Positions 59,427 to 64,000 of a stretch of DNA of 64,000 bases are shown here, piece after piece. Location of the stretch: contig CALOAB010000018.1 of assembly GCA_942491185.1 (NCBI GenBank), positions 434,001-498,000 of the forward strand, given 5' to 3'. Below the pieces are notes generated by a model, which was given only the letters and a program-made list of their open reading frames with translations, was not told the origin of the DNA and did no database searches. Origin of the DNA: SLRI01 sp942491185 (lineage in GTDB: Bacteria; Pseudomonadota; Alphaproteobacteria; Geminicoccales; Geminicoccaceae). The position numbers and the translations under genes were made by a program. Each line of letters begins with the position of its first letter. The first letter of the stretch is position 1.

Positions 59427-59445
59427 CGTTAACATATTGTTAACG
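59427..59445 (+). promoter_or_regulatory. Perfect palindromic CtrA box
   Basis: CGTTAACATATTGTTAACG is a perfect 19-bp palindrome with 7-bp arms. It contains an exact TTAA-N7-TTAAC (59429-59444) that reads the same on both strands. It lies 84 bp upstream of the BTLCP protease start. Confidence 0.7.
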
Positions 59446-59527
59446 AGCATCGGCTCGGCGTACCAATGCCCCGAGAGACCAAGCGTGCTCGCCAAGGAAG
59501 CACGCGAATTGGGATGGAGACCCGGCC

Positions 59528-60190
59528 ATGTGGGACGGGAGAGCCTGGCGCTGGTTAACGATCGCGCTCGCCATTTTTGCCCTCGGCGGCACGGCATCGG
59601 CATCGCCGTTGTCGACGTCCTGGTTCGAGCGCGCCGCGCCGGCACCACTCTTGCGCGACTTCACCGCGGGCACGATCCGCGGCCCGGCCGGCTGGGAAGC
59701 CTGGTGCCGTGACGCCGCCGCCAAATGCCAGCGGACGCATGCCGCCGTCATTGGCCTGGATGACGCGACCGCCGGCGTGCTGGCCAAGGTCTTCGCCACC
59801 GTCCTGGCGCGGATCACCCCGGTCGAGGAGCCGCCAGGCCAGGACCATTGGCGGCAGATCGACCATCCAGGTGTCGGCGATTGCGACGACTACGCCATCA
59901 CCTGGCGCGAGGCCCTGGTCGCCGCCGGCCTGCCGCGCGGTGCCATGGACATCGCCGTCGCCGAGACCGAGCAGGGCGAGATTCACGCCGTCCTCGCCAT
60001 CCATACCAGCCAGGGCACGCTGATCTTCGACAACCGCTACCCGACGCCCCGCGCCTGGACCAGCCTGCCCTATGCCTGGCTCGCCATCGAGCCGGTGACC
60101 ACCGAGCTGGCCGTCTGGCAGGCCCTGCCCGACCACCAGCGCATCGGCAACACGCCACCGCTCACAGCGGAGGGCGAGGCGCCGCGCTGA
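59528..60190 (+). CDS. Transglutaminase-like cysteine protease BTLCP (peptidase C93, LapG-like)
   Basis: A 220-residue periplasmic protease. The signal peptide is WRWLTIALAIFALGGTASA. The BTLCP N-terminal cysteine motif is GWEAWCRDAAAKC, and the catalytic triad is Cys119 in VGDCDDYAITWREAL, His153 in EIHAVL and Asp168 in LIFDNRY. The LapG type cleaves surface adhesins under c-di-GMP control; no LapD or adhesin gene is in view. A perfect CtrA box lies upstream. It is convergent with the NicO pseudogene, with 28 bp between the stops. Confidence 0.85.
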   Translation: MWDGRAWRWLTIALAIFALGGTASASPLSTSWFERAAPAPLLRDFTAGTIRGPAGWEAWCRDAAAKCQRTHAAVIGLDDATAGVLAKVFATVLARITPVEEPPGQDHWRQIDHPGVGDCDDYAITWREALVAAGLPRGAMDIAVAETEQGEIHAVLAIHTSQGTLIFDNRYPTPRAWTSLPYAWLAIEPVTTELAVWQALPDHQRIGNTPPLTAEGEAPR

Positions 60191-60218
60191 GCCGCTGACC
60201 ACGGGACCAGAGTGTCTC

Positions 60219-61182
60219 TCAGCGTCCCATCAAAGGATGCGCCGGCGTCATGAGCCCGGCTTGCAAGAGCGCGATGCCCATCGCCGCCAGCAGCAGCCCG
60301 CCGAGCAGGGCCACGACGTCGACCGCTCGGGCCCACCCGCGTCCCGCTGATCTCCAGCCGCTGCGCCACCCGGCCGGCCTGCTCGCGGGCCAGCACCGCA
60401 AGCGCGGCGAGGCCCGAAACGGTGAGCGCCGTGCCGATCGACATGGCGACGACCGCCGCAATGCCGGCGAGCCGCAGGTTCAAGGCGATCGCCAGAACCA
60501 GCACCAGGATGGCGCCGGAGCAGGGCCGAAGTCCGATCGACAGGATGCCGGCGGCGAAAGCTTTGCTCGGCGGCGGTGCATGGTGGTGGTCATGGTGCCC
60601 GCCACAACCACCACACGCCACAGCCGTCTGCGGCCGCAACAGGTTGCGCCCGTGCCGCCAGACCAGAAAAAGCCCGAGCGCGGCAACCAGCGCGAAGCTC
60701 ATGAGCTCGATGCGATCGGTGAGCCATTGGCTCTGCCGGGCCGTCTGCGCGAAGACCAGCATCGCCGCGAAGACGGCGACAATGGCGACCACACCCTGGA
60801 GCAGGGATGCTGTGACCGCGAGTGCGATGCCGCGCCAGAGCGTCTCCTTCTGGGTCGCCAGATAGGTGGTGATCACCACCTTGCCGTGCCCAGGCCCGGC
60901 GGCATGGAAGACGCCGTAGAGAAAGCCAAGGAGAGCCAGCCAGAGCACGGCAGCCTGGCCACCCGACTGGACAGCCCTGAGCGCCGTCGCCAGGCCCTGA
61001 TGCAATTCGCGCTGCGTCGCCACGATCCAGGCCATCAGCTGGACCCAGGCGGCTCCCGGATCGACAGCGCCGGTGGCCACTGCAGCGACCACGCTGCCCA
61101 CGATCGCGACGCCCAGCGCCAGCGGCACGTGGCGAAGCACACCGCCACTCCTGCCACTCGCGCGAGACCCGCTGACCGCCAT
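60219..61182 (-). pseudogene. NicO/RcnA-family nickel/cobalt transporter, frameshifted near its 3' end
   Basis: The first 280 residues form a good high-affinity Ni/Co transporter of the NicO type: FHAAGPGHGKVVITTYLATQ, a His-rich loop (CGGCGGHHDHHHAPPP) and SIGLRPCSGAILVLV. Near 60325-60350 the frame changes. The expected last helix (RAVDVVALLGGLLLAAMGIA, ending at 60219) is in the +1 frame. The original frame instead runs on in low-quality sequence to 60070, into the BTLCP gene. One extra base or two missing ones in a G/C run would explain it. It may be a real mutation or a sequencing error. DUF1007 is its upstream partner. Confidence 0.75.
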
Positions 61183-61185
61183 CTC

Positions 61186-61833
61186 TCAGCTGCAATCGAT
61201 GGTGGCGAGCTCGGCGAAATGCCGCCCCAGGCCGGTTTCGCCGGTCTGGCTCGCATCGAGCATGAAGGCCAGCGACACCTGCTCGGCGGTGGGCGATGGC
61301 GGCATGACGAAGACGGTGCAGGCATCGCTGTCGATGCCGTCCAGCACCGGCGAGATGCCTTCCTTGTAGAGCACCTCGATGTAGTAGGTCGGATCGTAGA
61401 CAGCGAGCGCGAAGGCCCCATCCGCCGGGTCGGCCGGTGCCGCCAAGGGCACCACGAAGGACAGCCAGAGCCGTTCGCCGCGCAAGCCCGTCTCATAAGA
61501 GCGAACCTCGTCCAAAGCGAGCTTGCGCCCGTCCTGCCGGAGGTCGGTGAAGTAGTCGAACTCCCGCAGATTGGCGAGATTTTCGACCGCCACGTCGGTC
61601 AGAAACGCGGCCGGCTCGATGCCGGCCGTGACGAACTCCTCGGCGATGAAGGCCGTGTAGAACTCGTCGAACAGCCAATCCAGCTCGATCGCCTCCAGCC
61701 GGCCCGCATCATCGAAGATCAGCCGGCTTTCGAGGTCGATCCAGGAATGCGGATGCGCCAGCACCGGCAACGGTGCCGCCAGCGCTGCGGCCAGAGCTGC
61801 GACGAGCACGGTTGGGCGAACGAACGGGAGCAT
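61186..61833 (-). CDS. DUF1007 periplasmic protein linked to the Ni/Co transporter
   Basis: A 215-residue protein with a signal peptide (LVAALAAALAAPLPVLA) whose mature form begins HPHSWIDLESRLIFDD. DUF1007 proteins are regular partners or fusions of NicO-type transporters and may bind metal through the HPH motif. Its stop is 3 bp from the transporter start, so the two are an operon. The upstream region is shared with the divergent cytochrome/Vgb gene. Confidence 0.85.
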   Translation of the reverse strand: MLPFVRPTVLVAALAAALAAPLPVLAHPHSWIDLESRLIFDDAGRLEAIELDWLFDEFYTAFIAEEFVTAGIEPAAFLTDVAVENLANLREFDYFTDLRQDGRKLALDEVRSYETGLRGERLWLSFVVPLAAPADPADGAFALAVYDPTYYIEVLYKEGISPVLDGIDSDACTVFVMPPSPTAEQVSLAFMLDASQTGETGLGRHFAELATIDCS

Positions 61834-61965
61834 GATGTTCCTTTAGGCAGACGCAGTTCTGACATAGGGTCGGCGTCCGCTGGCCGCAATGACAGAGCCC
61901 GGGGCTGTTGCCCGCACTGCCGAACGTGTCATCACGCCAGCACAGGCATGGTTCCGGGGGGACCT

Positions 61966-63207
61966 ATGATGCGATCGCAACACCGCGCTCTCGCCATTCT
62001 CCTGGCCGTCGCTGGCGGCGTCGCCTCGCTCGCCCCGCCAATGGCCGCCGCAAATGAGGCGCTGGTGGGCCAGACGTGCACCGCCTGCCACGGGCTCAAC
62101 CAGATCGAGCGGAGCAGCGGCTACACCGCCGAGGGCTGGCGCTCACTCATCGCCACCATGGTCGATCTCGAGGGCACAGCTGAGCTCGACCAGCTCACCG
62201 CCTACCTCGCCGAAACCTATCCGCCGCATGACCGCCGCGCGCCCAACCTGGTCGACGGCGAGGTGACCATCGCCTTCACCGAATGGGTGGCACCGACCCT
62301 GGGCCAGCGCTCACGCGACCCGATCGAGGCGCCGGACGGCTCGATCTGGTGGGCCGGCATGTGGGCCGATCTCGCCGTCCGCGTCGATCCGGCGACAGGC
62401 GAAATCCGCGAGTACCAACTGCCGGCCGGCACGCAGCCGCACACCGTCACCACCGATGCCGAGGGCCGTACCTGGTTCACCGGCAACGGCAACGCCACCA
62501 TCGGCCGGCTCGATCCCGACACTGGCGACATGGACGTCTACGAGATGCCCGACCCGGCCGCCAAGGATCCGCATTCGGCGATCGTCGATACGGCCGGCCT
62601 CGTCTGGTTCACGCTGCAACGCTCGAACATGGTCGGCCGGCTCGGCCCCGCCTCCGGCCAGATCGACCTCGTCACCATGCCGACAGCAGGCTCGAGGCCC
62701 TATGGCATCAAGCTCAGCGCCGACGAGACGCCCTGGGTCGCCGCCAATGGGAGCAACCGGCTCTACGAGATCGACCGCGACAGCATGGCCGTCACCGAGC
62801 ACGTGCTGCCGGACCCCGCGACCACGGTCCGCCGCCTCGATTTCGCCAGCGACGACACGATCTGGTACGTCAATTCGCGCCGCGGCCGGCTCGGCCACCT
62901 GGACCCGGCGACCGGCGAGGTTCGCGAATGGGACTCGCCGAGCGGCGCGGATTCGCACCCTTATGCGATCGCCGTGATCGACGACATCGTCTGGTACAAC
63001 GAATCCGCAAAACGGCCCGACGCGTTGGTCCGCTTCGACCCGGCGACGGAAACCTTCCAGAGCTGGCCCATCCCCTCCGGCGACATCCATGCCGGCATCG
63101 TCCGGCACATGCGCGCGACGCGAAGCGGCGACCTCCTGATCCACCAGAGCAGCACCAACCGCACCATGCTGGTGGAGGTCACGAGCCCTAGAATCGCCAC
63201 CGATTGA
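61966..63207 (+). CDS. Cytochrome c motif fused to Vgb/streptogramin-lyase-like beta-propeller
   Basis: A 413-residue periplasmic protein. After a signal peptide it has one heme-attachment motif, CTACH (Cys38-His42), in a short cytochrome-like region with GYTAEGWRSLIATMV and LDQLTAYLAETYPP. The rest is a propeller of Vgb type: repeated units like GSIWWAGMWADLAVRVDPATG, GRTWFTGNGNATIGRLDPDTG and GLVWFTLQRSNMVGRLGP. Enzymatic lyase activity on streptogramins is not implied. A periplasmic redox or quinoprotein-like role is possible. ATG 61969 is an equally good start. Confidence 0.75.
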   Translation: MMRSQHRALAILLAVAGGVASLAPPMAAANEALVGQTCTACHGLNQIERSSGYTAEGWRSLIATMVDLEGTAELDQLTAYLAETYPPHDRRAPNLVDGEVTIAFTEWVAPTLGQRSRDPIEAPDGSIWWAGMWADLAVRVDPATGEIREYQLPAGTQPHTVTTDAEGRTWFTGNGNATIGRLDPDTGDMDVYEMPDPAAKDPHSAIVDTAGLVWFTLQRSNMVGRLGPASGQIDLVTMPTAGSRPYGIKLSADETPWVAANGSNRLYEIDRDSMAVTEHVLPDPATTVRRLDFASDDTIWYVNSRRGRLGHLDPATGEVREWDSPSGADSHPYAIAVIDDIVWYNESAKRPDALVRFDPATETFQSWPIPSGDIHAGIVRHMRATRSGDLLIHQSSTNRTMLVEVTSPRIATD

Positions 63208-63251
63208 GCCTCAGCTCTCAATGCCTCACCGGCGGCGGTCCGTAAGGCTCG

Positions 63252-63267
63252 TTAACCTCGCCTTAAC
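63252..63267 (+). promoter_or_regulatory. Perfect CtrA box
   Basis: TTAACCTCGCCTTAAC is an exact TTAA-N7-TTAAC. It lies 51 bp upstream of the ATP-grasp start at 63318, almost the same spacing as the box before the REC-PAS gene. Confidence 0.7.
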
Positions 63268-63317
63268 CATGCCTGCCTATCCTCGGGCGCATCTCGAGCC
63301 CGTTGGAGCAGCAGCCC

Positions 63318-64000
63318 ATGAGCATGGCCGATGTCTGGCAGACGACCCCGGTCGTGCCGACCATCCCGCTGGCCGAAAGCCTGCGCCTGGCAGCCAGCCG
63401 CAGCGGCCGCAGCCTCGGCCAGCTGATCAGGGAGCTGGCGAGCCTGGCCAGGGCGCCGGGTCGGCTGCAGCCCCATGACTACTTCTACTACCGCCTGTTC
63501 GAGCCCGGCTTCGATGCCGCAACGCAGCGGCGCTTCGTCGGCAAGCGGCTCGAGGCACGGCTCCACGACCTGACCTGCGACAAGGACTGGTGGATCGTTG
63601 CCCACGACAAGCTGGTTTGCTACGCCGTGCTGCAGGCCGCAGGCTTGCCCGTGCCGCGCACGCGCGCACTCTACCGCGACGGCGCCGCCTTCGGCACCGG
63701 CCAGGGTCTGCAATCCCTGCCCGACCGTGCGGCGCTCGCAGCCGCGCTGCGCGGCGGCATCACCTATCCGCTCTTCGGCAAGCCGGTCCGCGGCATCCGC
63801 AGCGTCGGCGTGCTGAGCATCGACGGCTATGATGGCGCCACCGACCAGCTGCAGCTCGCCCAGGGCCATGCGGTCGCGGTCGACGAGGTGCTCGACGCTG
63901 TCGGCGTCTATGCCAAGGACGGCTATCTGCTGCAGGATCGCATCGCCCAGCACCCGGCGATCGAAGGCTTATGCGGTGCCGCGGTCGCCACGGTTCGCCT
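63318..64000 (+). CDS. ATP-grasp protein, sugar-transfer-associated type (3' end outside window)
   Basis: The 227 visible residues start MSMADVWQTTPVVPTIPLAE. HDYFYYRLFEPGFDAATQ, VAHDKLVCYAVLQAAGLPVP and the nucleotide-lysine segment YPLFGKPVRGIRSVGVLSI, then YLLQDRIAQHPAI and VATVRL, match the sugar-transfer-associated ATP-grasp family (PF14397 type). Such enzymes ligate a carboxylate in envelope or polysaccharide-linked pathways. The C-terminal part is missing. A perfect CtrA box is 51 bp upstream. Confidence 0.65.
   Translation, partial: MSMADVWQTTPVVPTIPLAESLRLAASRSGRSLGQLIRELASLARAPGRLQPHDYFYYRLFEPGFDAATQRRFVGKRLEARLHDLTCDKDWWIVAHDKLVCYAVLQAAGLPVPRTRALYRDGAAFGTGQGLQSLPDRAALAAALRGGITYPLFGKPVRGIRSVGVLSIDGYDGATDQLQLAQGHAVAVDEVLDAVGVYAKDGYLLQDRIAQHPAIEGLCGAAVATVR

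Noticed and set aside
60250..61965. Long in-frame N-terminal extension of the cytochrome/Vgb gene
   Set aside because: The extension lies antisense to the NicO and DUF1007 genes and has no domain. The signal peptide and ribosome site place the start at 61966/61969.
1..64000. tRNA, rRNA, CRISPR arrays, prophage or integrase genes
   Set aside because: I looked for cloverleaf-type T-loops, regularly spaced repeats and phage or integrase motifs and saw none that could be supported.

Overview
The window reads as a chromosomal segment of a GC-rich alphaproteobacterium, probably Rhodospirillales in the broad sense; the genus cannot be named. The evidence is a complete alphaproteobacterial aa3 cytochrome oxidase/heme assembly operon (ctaC-ctaD-ctaB-small ORF-ctaG-COX3-DUF983-SURF1-ctaA), cysteine-poor L31 and L36 next to an MsbA-like ABC exporter, many alphaproteobacterial DUF families, and several copies of the CtrA box TTAA-N7-TTAAC. 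No rRNA, tRNA, CRISPR, prophage or intact transposase was seen.

Layout. 1-2.4 kb: Tat-exported Acg-type nitroreductase (partial), pcm, a non-autonomous element and a TorF-like porin. 2.6-9.3 kb: solitary peptide-type binding protein, patatin lipoprotein, an M24-fold protein that matches the DMSP lyase DddP residue by residue, and an MscS channel. 9.4-14.7 kb: MFS exporter divergent from an unusual LysR-HTH/TolB-like/TPR fusion, then an orphan CoxL-type molybdoenzyme subunit. 14.7-18.1 kb: a PLP racemase plus DUF1611 (DgcN-like) operon lying between two diverged direct repeats and beside an AT-rich island. 18.0-22.4 kb: HlyD-FtsX-ABC tripartite exporter. 22.4-30.3 kb: glycosyltransferase-like protein, a degenerate EEP-fold pseudoenzyme, a sulfatase, small membrane proteins, a second short element with a TGA target duplication, TRIC channel, GST, glycerate kinase and rpmE-rpmJ. 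30.4-40.6 kb: ABC exporter, a degenerate REC-PAS protein, DUF167, transglutaminase, a second MscS paralogue, glutamate dehydrogenase, an FNT transporter and an SGNH hydrolase.

40.7-49.4 kb is the respiratory block on the minus strand, with an M32 carboxypeptidase at its end. 49.6-59 kb: DUF3422, rsmE, ubiA with an overlapping K+ channel gene, ycjX-ycjF, DUF3291, ppk2 and a SulP transporter. 59-64 kb: a second copy of the first element, a LapG-like BTLCP protease behind a perfect palindromic CtrA box, a frameshifted NicO-type Ni/Co transporter with its DUF1007 partner, a cytochrome c/Vgb-propeller fusion and a partial ATP-grasp gene behind another CtrA box.

Main threads. (1) Three perfect CtrA boxes and one near match sit 50-85 bp upstream of genes for a degenerate signalling protein, a periplasmic protease, an ATP-grasp enzyme and a porin, suggesting a cell-cycle/envelope regulon. 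(2) The DddP-like gene suggests DMSP cleavage. (3) Two families of roughly 270-290 bp inverted-repeat elements are present. (4) The racemase/DUF1611 pair looks like a D-amino-acid module with recombination scars around it.
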